Below are positions 1 to 11,573 of a DNA stretch of 64,000 nt, piece by piece (the stretch's first letter is position 1; each line of letters opens with the position of its first letter). Source of the stretch: Blasia pusilla (Eukaryota > Marchantiophyta > Marchantiopsida > Blasiales); NCBI GenBank assembly GCA_050084515.1, contig CM114273.1, forward strand, positions 4,278,001 through 4,342,000. The letters are read 5' to 3'. Made by a program: the position numbers and the translations under genes. Under the pieces are notes generated by a model. That model saw only the letters and a program-made list of their open reading frames with translations. It was not told the origin of the DNA and ran no database searches.

Positions 1-1115
1 CGCCCCTAGCCGATGCCTCTACCGTCCTGGTATCCATCGAGCTCATTACAAGGGGTGGAAGACCCACAGACATAGTCCGAAGTTGACGCTGCTCGGCCAT
101 ACCAAGACTCAAAATCCAAGTCAAACAATTCAGGTCCATGGCCTGACCCAACACATGACGTCGTGAAGCCTTATAAATGGAAGCAACATGGCATTTGTCA
201 CACCAATAGCAAATCCCATCGACGCTCTCTCTCATCAGCGTTAGGCTCCACCAACTCATCGCACATGAGAATCCCATCCAAGCCCGGGACCACCTTCCCT
301 ATATGCATGTGACGAGGAAAACTCACAAATGTGGGAAAAACGGTTCACCACCTTGCCATGGGTGACCGATCAATAACCCTCACCACCTGAGAAAGTCGCC
401 CAGTTTCCAAGATACTATCCATTGTAAGGCAAGGATCTCGTTGCACTACATCATATGCTCGACGTAGAACCTCCCTAGGCAACAAGTTTGTCCACAACAA
501 GCGTGGACGATGTGCACGCATAAGCCAACTCTTCATTTGCATCCAACAACACCGCTGGTCCAATCCAAGACCGCAGCTCATGAACACTCGCCATCATCCG
601 GGTCCGAGTGTCACCCAACAATGGAACATTCTCCAGAATGTAAGCTAGAGCACGTGCCTGATGATGTCGTAACACCCGTAACATCTCCCAAAACAATCGA
701 GATCTAGGGTCGTGTAATCCCTCACCACGACCAGCATGTGTATGACCCTGACATGGCCATCCAGCAATCACCAAATCCACAGGACCAACCCTCTCAAGGT
801 CCTGCGCCCACAACAATGCAATGTGTGATGGCAAAGCACACTAGTACCCACAAATAGCTGATGGCGGCAACAACTCAGGATATCTCCGCATCAACTGACC
901 AATATGTCGGGATGAGACTCTCTTGGCCGTCTCATCTTGCTCCACATACATGTATCTTCGCACAGGAATACCGGCCTGCAACACTGCAGCCAAACCAGTG
1001 CTAATCCCACCAAAGAGATCTAACACACAAATGCCCTCCAGCGGATACTGCCATACAATGGGTGTAGTATCCAAAGGGGATAACCCAACTGGACCAGAAG
1101 TAGGAGTCCGCCGTG
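1..1115 (-). pseudogene. DNMT3-like cytosine-5 DNA methyltransferase domain, copy 1
   Basis: Catalytic domain for transfer of methyl from S-adenosylmethionine to cytosine C5. Motifs appear in the normal linear order: motif I VLDLFGGISTGLAAVL near 1026-979; motif IV GWPCQG with catalytic Cys at about 745-760; motif VI ILENV at about 624-640; an RPRLLWTNL segment near 500 that resembles the RARYFWGNL region of DNMT3; and a C-terminal HVLGQAMDLNCLTWILSLG at about 157-101. DRM enzymes are circularly permuted, so this order argues for the DNMT3 type. Lesions include an in-frame TAG at 841-843, where copy 2 has Q, and at least two frameshifts below position 500. The catalytic PCQG is intact. The domain probably continues into the rest of pol beyond the window. 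Confidence 0.82.
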
Positions 1116-1270
1116 GGGCCTTCTCTTCCTCGTGAGGTATAACAGCCTCACACCAAGCCTCCTGCACTAGACGATCAGCCTCCTGCCGTAGTGCACCGCC
1201 TGAACTCCAAAGTGGCACATCCAACAATGAGGATGCCACTGTTGCAAAACTAGGGACCTCCTCTACCTCC

Positions 1271-1992
1271 TCATGCACAGTCCATAGTAGAGACATTACC
1301 CTCCAAAAAGTCTCCTGGCCAAGTGACTACTCCACTAAAACCAGCCACAGATGCTAACACTGTTGGAGAAGACCCTCCTGGTCGAGCCCTATAAATAAAT
1401 CTCACAGGAACTTGGCTCATACGTCCATCCCCGGACTGCCAACCAGGTCTATAAGACGATGTCTCAGTCCAGTAATCCATCTGAAAACCCATTGGGTATA
1501 ATACTGCTCCTCCAACTAGTACATCATACGACTCGGCTGATGTGACTACCGCAAATACTCCCAACCGGGAGCTATCGGTCGTATGATCTGGTCTCAACTG
1601 TAGAGAAAACTTCTCCCGTGTCATGAATTGATGCGGGGGACAGGATTGGCAGTGCTGGTAATGCATCCATCTTTGCCGCGGCTGCTACACCTGACATAGA
1701 GGGTCGCTCCACCGCAACACCCTCATCCGCCTCAGCACGTGTAGCAGTAACACCCACACGTTCACACAACGTGGCTGCTAGCTGAAATACATGAGCTAAG
1801 TCAACTCCTAAAGCCATAAGCTCCATGGCCGAAAAAAATGGGGATCCCCACACTAAAGTTGCCATCCCATATCTGCCTTTGGATCGATGCATCCGTGTCT
1901 ACTACACGCGATGTAGATGCCTCAGTCCCCACCGTCGGCTCAATAGGCTGCGTAGGAACCATGGATGGAGTCCTAAGCACCTCAGACAACAA
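1271..1992 (-). pseudogene. Protease remnant and YPMGF linker, copy 1
   Basis: Region between Gag and the methyltransferase. In copy 2 the equivalent place holds a retropepsin with the LDSGAQ motif. Here the matching stretch around 1820-1870 reads only as a degenerate version (GSPFFSAMELMALGVD) with no recognisable catalytic Asp. The C-terminal half is better kept: ESYDVLVGGAVLYPMGF with a following DYW triplet aligns with ESYHVLVYGAILYPMGF and DYW in copy 2. The linker after it is serine/glycine rich. Frameshifts separate the pieces (1572-1892, 1271-1666). Assignment as protease rests mainly on position and on copy 2. Confidence 0.5.
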
Positions 1993-2048
1993 GAATGACT
2001 GGGAAAGCCTAGCCTACCTCCCAGCCTCACCCCTCTATGGGTGCAACT

Positions 2049-3690
2049 TCACAGTAGCACCACGTGGCTCTGACGCTCGAGTGGCTCTCTCGAATCGTAG
2101 CTGCGGTGATGCCTCAACTTTGTCTTTGCACTCACCATATAAGAGAGATCATCCCCTCCATAAGAGGTGGAAGCCCCTGCTCCTAAACCTGATCTATGCT
2201 GGATACCAGCCATAGTAGCCAACTTTTGCTCCAACTGCTCAATCCTGGCAGCCATAGCTGACTCTGTCGTAGTGGTAGGGGTAGCCACCGTAGGCTCTCC
2301 AACCACTGATCCACCTCTATCACCCCTACCACCTCTACCACCTCGACCTCTCAGAGCTACTCCACCACGGCCGCGGCCTGATCTCAACTCTGAATGAAGA
2401 TCAAAGCAACGCTCTCGAGGATGACATGGTCTCCCGCAATGATCACACTGAGTTGGGGCCGACTGAGGCCCATCCTCCAAAGTTTGTCTCCCATCCTCTT
2501 GGGGACAAAACTTCCTAACATGATCACCTCCACATGTCCAACATGACTATCCTTGCTGCGGGGCAGCAAATGAAGGCAATGATCTCTGCGCAAGTGTCCC
2601 TCTAGGATCTGACTGAGGTCGTGTGTACCCCCCACGACTCCCACTACTACTACCACCACCACTACTAGGAGATTGTGAGGTGGGCTGATGAACACGAGAA
2701 GTAGTAGTTGTATCCCTACTGAATACGGATGTCACCACTCTCTCCTTCACCATGTTAAGCTCAATCTTCTTAGATAGAGCAAACACATGGGTCAATGTGG
2801 GTGAATCATCACTCATAAGAGTAGCATCACGTATCCTGCGGCGCAACTCTCTGTCCAAGATCCCATACCAAAACTGGACTGCCTGAGTCTCAGTCACACC
2901 CTGAATAACTGAAATCAAGCGTCGCATACGAGTGTATGCCTCACGAAGACTCTCAGCAGTCTTTCGCTCAAATTCTTGAAGACTCCTCAACTTCTCTGTC
3001 TTCACTCCCTGATAGTTCTTCTTCAACCTCTTGAAGAACTCTGCAACTGGGCTAAACGATGGTGGGGCACTAGTACCTCCACTAATACCCCCACTGGTTC
3101 CTCCACTGGTACCCCCATTCTGGCTCGTACTCGTATCACTCAACGTCGGGCTGGCTGGCATAGTAGGAGCACTACTACCAATACCACCATGGGTGATAGA
3201 CACATAGCCTGGAGACCAATATTGTCTCCACACCTCAATCTCAGCAACATGGTCCTTCCTAAACTCATGGTAATCATCCATGGGTGGTCCCTCCAAGTGT
3301 TGAAACAACCCCTTCCAAGCGAAGAAGGGTGTAAACAACGTGGCGTTCCGCAACATCTGCATATCACACCACGTATCAAACTCCTGCATGAAGTCCTCCA
3401 ACTCAATGGTACCCACTGCACCCGAGTATCATCGTGGGCCCTTCATGGCCCCATATATCCCTTCCATGTCCCAAATCAATGGAGCTGCAACACTCGATAA
3501 CAATGTAGAAGACTCGGTGTTTGGAACACCCTCGTCCTCCTTTTCATCAACCGTCGGAAGTGGAAAAGGTTGCCGATACCTAAATCCACTCCGTGTGAAA
3601 CCATCACTGTCCGCACCGTGGTCCCCAACCAGACCACCCGACAGCTCCGTGATGACCAACGCCGATGCCGTACCACCACCAAATTACCAC
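2049..3690 (-). pseudogene. Gag polyprotein of Ty3-type element, copy 1
   Basis: Structural protein of the retrotransposon particle. One frame runs from 3416 to 2049 and is broken only by a TAG at 2547-2549. An upstream acidic N-terminal part lies in another frame at 3429-3659 and matches the N-terminus of copy 2. The Gag core contains a helical segment near LREAYTRMRRLISVIQ and a serine/glycine-rich tail. Two zinc knuckles follow the TAG: CWTCGGDHVRKFC at 2505-2543 and CDHCGRPCHPRERC at 2406-2447, then an RGG-rich stretch typical of nucleocapsid. The stop sits where Q would fit, consistent with CAG to TAG. The shared motif FQHL followed by MDD(Y/F) in both copies supports homology. Confidence 0.75.
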
Positions 3691-3700
3691 CACTAAGTAA

Positions 3701-4165
3701 CCAAGTGACGTCGATGTCGCTATACTATTCTAGCTCTACTAGCTATGGGTATAGGCAACCTAACCTTTCATCACCACAAGAAGCCTCCCACGGTCTACTG
3801 GTCATCACTCCAGCCTCACTACCGGTAGCACACAAGAGTAACACTACTGTGGAAATCAACGTCTACCCTAACAATGGGCGCGCAAGCAAGAAGCAACGAT
3901 GGAGGGGATCCAAACACAGGAAGTCCAACGACAATCCTCCAATCGCAAATGGAAATCAAGGTAACACAATCCACCAAATGTGGCGCCCCCTGAATCCACA
4001 AAACCCACCACACAATTCTAACGCAATAGCTACTCCGCCGCGGATCGATGACGTGCTAGTTGAACTCGCAGCACCTGAAAATATCATCTGCATGGAGAGG
4101 CTACACGGTACTATGCGCTAGAGGTCCATCAACAAAAAACCTGTGATGCATAAAGCGCCTAACAC
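3701..4165. other. Upstream flank or leader of copy 1, no gene recognised
   Basis: This stretch lies on the 5' side of the copy 1 Gag. It should contain the leader and possibly part of an LTR, but no tRNA-Met-type primer-binding sequence or TG...CA-bounded repeat could be recognised. Open frames here are short and uninformative. Confidence 0.35.
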
Positions 4166-4169
4166 CTCT

Positions 4170-4290
4170 CCGAACAGCACCATATGAGCTACACCAGTGT
4201 GTACACTGGCATAGTTAAGAACTCAGCAGTTAAGCGTCTTCCAGGCAGAGAAGCCCAAAGATGGGTGACCAGTTATGCAACACTAAAATT
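4170..4290 (+). repeat. 5S rRNA-derived sequence with pol III control region
   Basis: The segment GAACTCAGCAGTTAAGCGT differs by one base from the box A region of plant 5S rRNA, and GATGGGTGACC further on matches box C. The upstream CACCAGTGTGTACACTGG roughly fits the 5S helix before them. Spacing between the blocks is close to that in 5S RNA but the middle and the 3' end are diverged. It is therefore not a functional rRNA gene. It is more likely a 5S-derived retroelement: a 5S-headed SINE or a Cassandra-type TRIM, whose LTRs carry 5S sequence. It lies on the strand opposite to the neighbouring Ty3-type element. Confidence 0.7.
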
Positions 4291-4318
4291 ACAAATCCTG
4301 CAAAAACTGCCGCACGCC

Positions 4319-4342
4319 CAAGCAAGCAAGCTTGCTTGCTTG
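4319..4342. repeat. Perfect 24-bp palindrome of AAGC repeats
   Basis: AGCAAGCAAGCTTGCTTGCT at 4321-4340 is its own reverse complement and extends by two base pairs on each side. It lies just downstream of the 5S-derived sequence and could mark the end of that element or a simple-repeat hairpin. Confidence 0.7.
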
Positions 4343-4344
4343 CT

Positions 4345-6230
4345 CCTTACTCCTTACTCCGCCTCTCACGCCCACTCGCCCCGAGATACCACGAGTTGCC
4401 TCGAAGCCTCAAAACGCCAAGACATGCCCCTATCATCCTGTTCGCCATGCTTCGCCATGGAGAGAGGCCCAACCTGGGCGCCCCCAATGGGATAGGCGTA
4501 TCCAACAATGAACGAGTCACCAACCAACCAGCCCCTCCGATTCGCTGTCCACCATAGCCAGACCTTGAGCTAGTCCGCAAAATTTCGATCAGCAATTACT
4601 TCACAAATCCTTGACCAAAATCAAATCTGTTTCAACCAGAATTCAATTGACCACCATAGCTATCTCTCCACAAAAAATCAGCTACAACCAAGCTCTGTAC
4701 TCCGAGCTAAAAATCAGACAAACTTGTTGTCCATACACCTCCAAAATCGCAAACCGGCGGCGCCGCCGATTTCATGCACGCAGAAATCCGCAACGCTCCA
4801 CACACTCAAGCAGATAGCTTCACATGAGATCACAATACAAGTAGCAATAGAAACCTCTCACTCGATCTGGATGAACTTCAACAAAGCTTTCGCATTCCAA
4901 GCTCTCCACATCAGAAAACCGTCGAACACGAACCAGAATCTTCAATCCTTGATAACTTCCAACTCCCTTGACGAAATCCGGCAATCTAAAGCACGTTGGA
5001 AAGCTCTCAGCAAGCCGCTCCTTTCCTAAATAACCACGCACCAGATTCCTACCTCCAACATAGGCCACAAGCCACGAACATCCACGGCTGAGTACACAAT
5101 CAGCCCTAACCACATCCTACTGATCCACAATCGAAGCTACAATCGATCTACTCCAATTCTTTGAGTGAAATCCGTGAAAGACCTACTATCATAAAAAATG
5201 TATAGAATCACATACAATCGAGCCAAACCCATTCCACGATGGGAGAATCTAGGTTGAAGCTTGCGGGAAACACCATAGCCAAGAGCTCTACTCACTACCA
5301 AGGCTAACTCCCAACGCAACAGGCTCAACTCAAAGAACTAATTGTTCTTTGAGTGCACTCCACCTTATATCCTCCAACCTAAGAGCGGGCCCTACTGGAA
5401 AAGTCACCCTCAACTGAGTAACCCCCAACCCTATGTATGAAATCGCATTTTTACCTAGACACTGTGGCCCTACATAAGGTATGGCCTCTATTAGCATACT
5501 ATACTCTACGACATAATCCGTATGGTCATGACAAGGTTCATAACCGGGCACTTTCATCTTTGGAACCCCCATGGGTAACAACTTGCATCTAGGCAGTAAG
5601 TTTTGCTCCTTGCGTTGGGCCACATCGCGGGCCCACAAGTCTCTCTTGGTTCTACTTCTCGTCGCACTTGCCCTATCACATGCACATATATTAGAAGAAA
5701 ACCCAACATTTACACTTGAGATGTTTCAACATATAAATGCATTTGACCAAAATCTTTGATGATAGCTATGTGAATATTCAAAGTTGGCAGTCATGCCAAC
5801 CCTGGGAGATCGCTACATATGGACCTATCCCCACTATGATTTGTGGGATTGGAAGGATTAGGGGCCATGAAAGACTGACTGTCACTTTATTGCGAATGTA
5901 CTCTCGTCCCAACAAATCCTGATGGCCCATCAGAAAATGTGGAGTCACAACCTTCTCCAGCAACTCGATATGAGGGGGGAGGAGGGCATGGAACTCCATC
6001 ATGTTACAATGAGGGAACAAGCAACAAGGGTTATTTATTGCCAAGTAAATACTAAGTGGAGAAAATTGAGCAAACAACTCCCAACAAGTACTTTGCATAA
6101 CAAAGTTTCTACCATCCATTCTCTGTAAGAATTCATATGATCTACTTTAACATTTCATATGCTTGGGGATCAATGAGAGCATACACTTGGTCGTGCCCAT
6201 GGTAGGCCAGGTTGGTTGGTAGGCCAATGT
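4345..6230. other. Intergenic stretch, no gene recognised
   Basis: Only short frames without recognisable domains are present. A C-rich section around 4340-4560 and AT-richer sequence after 4600 may be remains of repeats. The 3' limit of the CACTA element was not found here; no convincing CACTA terminal inverted repeat was seen. Confidence 0.3.
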
Positions 6231-6233
6231 TGT

Positions 6234-6559
6234 TTACCTCCCATCAATTGAGAAGGCTAAGTAGTAGGAGCCCATTGGTGTTCTTCTATTGGGGGTTCTG
6301 ACCAATTTATGCCACCGACCCATTGTTGTTGAACATTCAAGCTCGTTTGAGGAGTTTGTTGACCCAATGGTGGTGAAAGTGGGGATAAGGAAGGGGGTTG
6401 TTGCATACCGTAAGATCCAGCTTGTAAACGATTCATCATTGATGGTTGACAATCAGACGGATACCATCCCACTCCCATTTGGCTATTCCAACAACTCCCA
6501 CTTTCTGACCATGTGGGATTAGGACACATAGGATACTTCCAACCCATTTGCGGCCTCAC
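6234..6559 (-). pseudogene. Proline/glutamine-rich fragment downstream of CACTA transposase
   Basis: Minus-strand open frame 6257-6559 is rich in Pro, Gln, Trp and Ser (for example QQPPSLSPLSPPLGQQ), with an overlapping frame at 6234-6452. Position and strand suggest it belongs to the CACTA element, perhaps a second gene or the tail of the transposase, but no domain is recognisable. It could also be unrelated low-complexity sequence. Confidence 0.3.
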
Positions 6560-7383
6560 ACGTGAACAAGGCTCTAGGGGTTTAGAATTTTCTTGAGAAT
6601 CAAAGGATTCTCGTCCTCCAGAACCTGAAGCATGTCAAAACACAATAAGTGTCAATACTTTGTACAACTCATGGGCATTCTATTCATCACCATGATTAGA
6701 GGAATCCTATATTCAATCATGAAAAAGGAAGTGGCAGATTTAAAGTAGTTACCCTCTCAACCTGTTTGGGATGGGTTGTCGATCCAAAGTCTTGGTTCTC
6801 AATAGAACGATAAGGTGTGCCCTCATGATCATCAGATTGGAAATCCATATGTTCAAGTGGCATATAATCAGGATCTCTCACAGTGTTATCCTTTGTGCTT
6901 TCAATCTTATTAGGTAAGCTCTCCTTTGAATTCAACCTTGAACTTCATCGCACTTCAACATCCTCTGCCACTACTACTCTAGAAGGGAAGGCTTTCCTTG
7001 TTGCCTTTGCCGGTTTGAGCCTACCTTTCCATACAAGCATTTCACCATTAATCATCTACAAGTAATCAAATCTTTCTGCTATTTTTTTTATGCATGTGAA
7101 GTACACGGAAGAAAAAACATCATGAGAGAAATTCAATTCAGAGAATATACATTATGCAAATGGGAGAACTCCTTACTTTGCAAGAATATCACAAAGTAAG
7201 AATGCTTGTCTTTTTTTGTTTTCCCTTATCTTCCTCGCATGTTCGTGGTCAATTGGGAAATCAGCATCAAGGTCCTTATCCACAAGGACAAAACTCTCAA
7301 CTCCAGCAGAAGATAGAGTGTCTTCAAACTCATCGTCGCTGATGGAATGTTTCTAATCACTAAAATGGTCATTACTCTCATTT

Positions 7384-8192
7384 TCAGCCTCCCTCGCTAT
7401 GCTGTCTATGTGGAGATATATATGTTGCCTTTTTTTGAATACCCCTAGATCTTGCCTGCCCCTCTATACTCAAATCATAAGCCACCGCATAATTGTTGAG
7501 ATCTGCTCTCTCCATGGATGTACTCAATAGTGGAAGGTTTTCTACTCTATTTTTATGGACACTCGAGCTAGTACTAGGATCTCCAAGCAAGAAGGACTCA
7601 CTTTGAGTGCTTTCTGAAATTTTTTTGTATTCTTTAGACTTTGGATTCAGATTTAGCTTATCACTTTTCACTATCACATGAATGTTTAGACTACTATGTA
7701 CAGCAAGGAGTGCAGATTGGATGCTCTCTATACACTCTCCAACCTTACCACTATCCATAGGAGATTCCCCCGCCCAATCTCTATTGTTAGTGCATCTCCA
7801 CAAATTCTTTCATCTTTAGAAATGTCTACACTACTGTAACTAGCAAGGAATGCAGATTGGATGCTCTCTATACACTCTCCAACCTTACCACTATCCATAG
7901 CAGATTCCCCCTTTTGTCCAATCTCCTCCTCTATTCCTGGTGAATCTCCACATTTCCTTTCATCTTCAGAAATGATGCACACTTTGGAGTTAACTATCTC
8001 CTCATGACATACTTGATCCTCTTCCGTGCTCCGATAAGGTTCCCAATCAACATCATGCACGTCATCATATAAAGCCATACGAAGCACAAAAATTTCACTC
8101 TTGCTCCCTTGACGTTTCCACTTCACTATCCATACTTGATGGTTCTTGCCATCATAAAAGTCACCCCTTGCATCACCTAAGCCTTGAGACAC
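7384..8192 (-). pseudogene. Accessory region of CACTA element with internal 140-bp duplication
   Basis: Two overlapping fragments (7728-8192 and 7384-7803) follow the transposase on the same strand. They contain MALYDDVHDVDWEPYRST, which could still be transposase C-terminus, then a repeated peptide around MDSGKVGECIESIQSA. At DNA level a block of about 50 bases starting at 7712 recurs at 7852, a 140-bp tandem duplication. Because 140 is not a multiple of three, the duplication changes frame. No further domain was recognised. Confidence 0.45.
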
Positions 8193-8542
8193 AAGAATGG
8201 CCTCAAGATTTTCTTGATCACTAAACTCTTTTGCTATGGTACTATTGTGTTGGGTACCCCTCTATTCACAAAGTTTGTGTTGAGAAATGTGGTCAAGGAG
8301 CTCAATCAGGGAAGGAATGATGAATGATTAACATGATGAAACATAAATATGAGGCAAGACCTCTATAACTCCTATCACAACCTCTGCCTCTATCTCTCAC
8401 TACTTACAATAAGACGTGTAGGAACTCTACGATCAACTTGCATTGCCTAGTCTACATCCAATTCACATGTGTCATCTTCACAAACCTCATCCGTGGACAC
8501 ATGGACTACCATCACATTGTTGACATCTCTATGTGCTATCAC

Positions 8543-9306
8543 TTATTCCTCATAGGTCAACTCTATGGCACCGATTGTGTTCATTGATGGCATCCTATGG
8601 GGCAATGTTTCAAAATCTTGATCAAGGCCAATAGAATGTCCCTCGTCAAGATTCCCCTCATCGTAGATATCATAAATTACCCTTTGAGATCTAGCTTCTT
8701 TCCTCAATACTACCTTCCATCCACTCCCCTCATTAGCATCTCCAAAAAATACTTGTTCCACTTGAGATGGGAAAACAAAGGGTTGGTGATTCAAAGGCTC
8801 ACAAGATCTAAGGTTGACAAGTAAGAAGCCTTCATGGTCTCACTTCATGGATGGCGTGCGTGACTCCCAATCTGCCCTAACCCATCTTCCTTTCATTAAG
8901 ATGACAGGTTGGTCTAGATCCCATAATCAAGTGCAATAATATCGACAAGAACTCCTACGTATGAATAAGCACTATTGTGGGAGTCATTCTTCTCGTCCAC
9001 AAATATTGCTCCTATTCCACTATCATAAGTAAAGTATGCATTAGATCCACCCTGTCCCTCTATCCTAAGGTGGTTGCCATAAGCCTTCATAGACTTGTAA
9101 GAGATTACTTTTGATTGAGGAGGAATTGATAAGGCTAATGCCTCTTCATCCACCTTCCCATTATTTTCCCTAGCATCTTGGAGGATAGCTGGTTGGATCC
9201 ACTCTCCGAAAAGAATTGATGCCCTCTCAGAATCATATTTCTTCGCAAGAAGAACATTATGGGGCCGGTGGACAAGGTGATCCCTTAGCTTTTCTGAAAT
9301 AGACAT
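8543..9306 (-). pseudogene. CACTA transposase DUF4216-like end
   Basis: The fragment at 8914-9306 contains VISYKSMKAYGNHLRIE and SYVGVLVDIIALDYG, and the fragment at 8543-8794 contains QPFVFPSQVEQVFFGD and GWKVVLRKE. In plant CACTA proteins these sit at the end of the transposase open frame. About 120 bases with stops separate them (8795-8913). The function of this region is not known. Identity is clear from the landmark strings and their order. Confidence 0.75.
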
Positions 9307-9369
9307 GTTCAGTGATGCTAAAAACCCACTCTACAAATTGAGAACAAAAGTAATTAAATAATACGTGTG

Positions 9370-10216
9370 TCATGTAACCATAGACTCGGGATTATGTAAA
9401 ACATAGTGGTGTGCCAAGATCATCAGATCTCTTGAAATTCGTATTAGTACTCCTGCACCTTTCACCTCCTCGCCCGCCACTCCTTCTCTTTCACCCTCAT
9501 CCCAAATTCGGGTGCTTACACCCTCGAATCTCTTCATGTACTCAGTCACAAATCCCAAAGCCTCATCTTTAATATACCCCTCAGCCATGCAACCCTAGGG
9601 TCGAGCTTTTGATCACACATATTTCTTCACAACACCCATGGGATACATCCATCAGCAAGCTAAAGGCCCATATATGTCCAATTCTTCAATCACATGGATC
9701 AGAAGTGTCATCACATCAAAAAAGGAAGGTAGGAAATAAATCTCCAAGACATAAGGGTATTATTGTTTCCTTATGTAGTTGTTCATAATATGTTGGATCA
9801 TTCACCTTACAACACAATAACCTGAAAATTTTACTCAAGCGCATGATCGTTGACCGAACACGAGCTTTCATTAGGCCATGAAGGGCAAAAGGAAGGATTT
9901 GGTGAATGAGCACATGATAATTATGTGACTTCATGTTACCGAGATTCTTTTTAACCACATGCTTTCTTAGCTCACCACTATATCATGTGGGGACTTTCAA
10001 GGATTGAATCCTAGATAAGAACGTGATTAACTCTTGAGGTGATAAAACATAATCACATTGCGGTCTACTTGGTTGGGGTTGTAACCAAAAGTGAGGTCTT
10101 ATTCCATGAGCTTCCATATCTTTTCTAACCTTCACATTATCCTTTATCAAGGTCTTCACCAGATTCTCTGTAATATTTTTCTTCACGTGCATAGCTTCTA
10201 GGGTATGTCGTATCAA
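9370..10216 (-). pseudogene. CACTA transposase C-terminal region (DUF4218-like)
   Basis: Fragments at 9983-10216, 9716-9958 and 9370-9588. The first has EAMHVKKNITENLVKTLI and RKDMEAHGIRP, the second MKSHNYHVLIHQILPFA followed by RLSKIFRLLCC, and the third AEGYIKDEALGFVTEYM. These are the usual landmarks between the TNP2 core and the DUF4216 region of plant CACTA proteins. The three pieces lie in different frames with AT-rich gaps between them, some of which may once have been introns. Confidence 0.8.
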
Positions 10217-10381
10217 AATATGCTACCATCAAGTCAAGGAAATCTATTTTCATTCGAAATAAAGAAAATACTTGCTGCAAAATATATGACAAGCATCAGT
10301 AAAATAAAATCACATTGGTAAGGATACTCTCCAATATGGCAAATCATATAATAGAGACCTTCTATTCACCGCTGTCCTTTT

Positions 10382-11463
10382 CTAGGGATCACTTGGACCA
10401 TCCTCTTGACCTCCACCCTCATCATATATTCTTTTTTCCTCTGCCCATCTAAGAATCTTGTCTACTGTAATCCATGGAGATGCATCCCTAGACTCACCCC
10501 TTCCATTGAAGTGGGAACCACATGCTTTTCCTCTCCGCACATGATCATGGGCAAGGTCTCTATGCTGACAACCAAAAATAGGCTTTCCACATTTTTCGGA
10601 GAAATCCGAATCTACATAAGGACCGCATATTGTACACGCAAGTTTCCCACCATGGCTTTGACTTGAGATTGTGCCATATGCTTGATAATCATTTATTGTC
10701 CACAAGATCATGGCTCTAAACAGAAAGCTTGAGGATCCATGTGGTCTACGCACATCATAGAATTCTACCCTATTCCACAACTCATATAATTCATCTGCCA
10801 CGGGGGCCAAGTAAGTATTAATATTCTCTCAATTGACACTCTCCTTACGGTGCATAATAAGAGCCAACATCACAAAGAAATTTTTGGTTTGAAGCCAAGG
10901 TGGCAAATTGTAGTTCACCAATAAGACCGGCCAAGTCAACCAAGAGCTTGCCTTGTCAAAATATGGACTCACCCCATTAAGGGCTAAACCAAACCTACAA
11001 TTTCTACTCTCCATAGAAAAATCAGGGCACAAATGATCTATATGATACCATGCCTTGCTATCCTGTGTCTGACCATACTATCCTTGCTCTTGTTTTCATA
11101 AGCCCAATTCAAAAACTCTAACAAAGCCCGACATCTATACATATGTTGCATCCTAGGGATTATAGGGAAATGTCTCAAGACCTTGTTTGGTACTAAGGAC
11201 CTCCCAACTTGTTTGAACCTAGAATTTCCACACTGGGTACATTCATCAATAGCCAAGTCCCCACAAAAAAGGATACAACCTTTAGGACATGCATGGATAG
11301 AGTTATAACTCATTCCAAGCTTGCTAATAAGTTTTTTGGTAGCATAGTATGACGGTGGGACATGATTATCCGATGGGAGTACCATCTTACCTAAAAGTTT
11401 CAAAATCTCGTCGATTGCAATATTAGGTACCCCATGGGTAGCACCATTATTGAAGATGAGCAT
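10382..11463 (-). pseudogene. CACTA transposase core (Transposase_21, TNP2-like)
   Basis: Three consecutive fragments (11038-11463, 10829-11032, 10382-10810) match the TNP2-like core in order. Recognisable signatures are PSYYATKKLISKLGMSY, HACPKGCILFCGD, the CTQCGNSRFK zinc-like motif, KVLRHFPIIPR, then RFGLALNGVSPYFDKASSW and LPPWLQTKNFF, then LWTINDYQAYGTIS and KLACTIC. These are standard family landmarks for cut-and-paste CACTA transposases. Each join is broken by a stop or frame change, so no active enzyme can be made from this copy. Confidence 0.85.
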
Positions 11464-11573
11464 AATAAAATCAAGTAAGGAAGTTTTTGATCATGGGAAG
11501 AGTGGCTTGCATGCTCCAGCAAGCTCATTAAAACATGAGGGGATCTTTGGATCTTTGTTTTCATTGGCGTGGG

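Larger units (their letters stand above)
1..3700 (-). mobile_element. Ty3-type retrotransposon with DNMT3-like methyltransferase, copy 1 (partial)
   Basis: Minus-strand remnant reading from about 3690 down to base 1, where the window cuts it. The order is Gag, two zinc knuckles, a degenerate protease, a conserved linker and a cytosine-5 methyltransferase domain. Reverse transcriptase and integrase, if present, lie outside the window. The same order and clear protein similarity are seen in the plus-strand copy at 19758-26767, which defines both as one family. The copies differ at most residues yet share motifs, so they are old, separate insertions rather than a recent duplication. No LTR or primer-binding site was recognised on the upstream side. 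Confidence 0.8.

Noticed and set aside
475-1115. A host DRM-type methyltransferase gene
   Set aside because: Motif order is not permuted, and the domain is collinear with Gag and protease as in copy 2, so it is part of the retrotransposon.
3570-4121. A 183-codon plus-strand gene
   Set aside because: It overlaps the minus-strand Gag leader of copy 1 in antisense and has no domain.
4170-4290. A functional 5S rRNA gene
   Set aside because: Only the A- and C-box regions match well; the middle and the 3' end are diverged and there is no T-run terminator at the right place.
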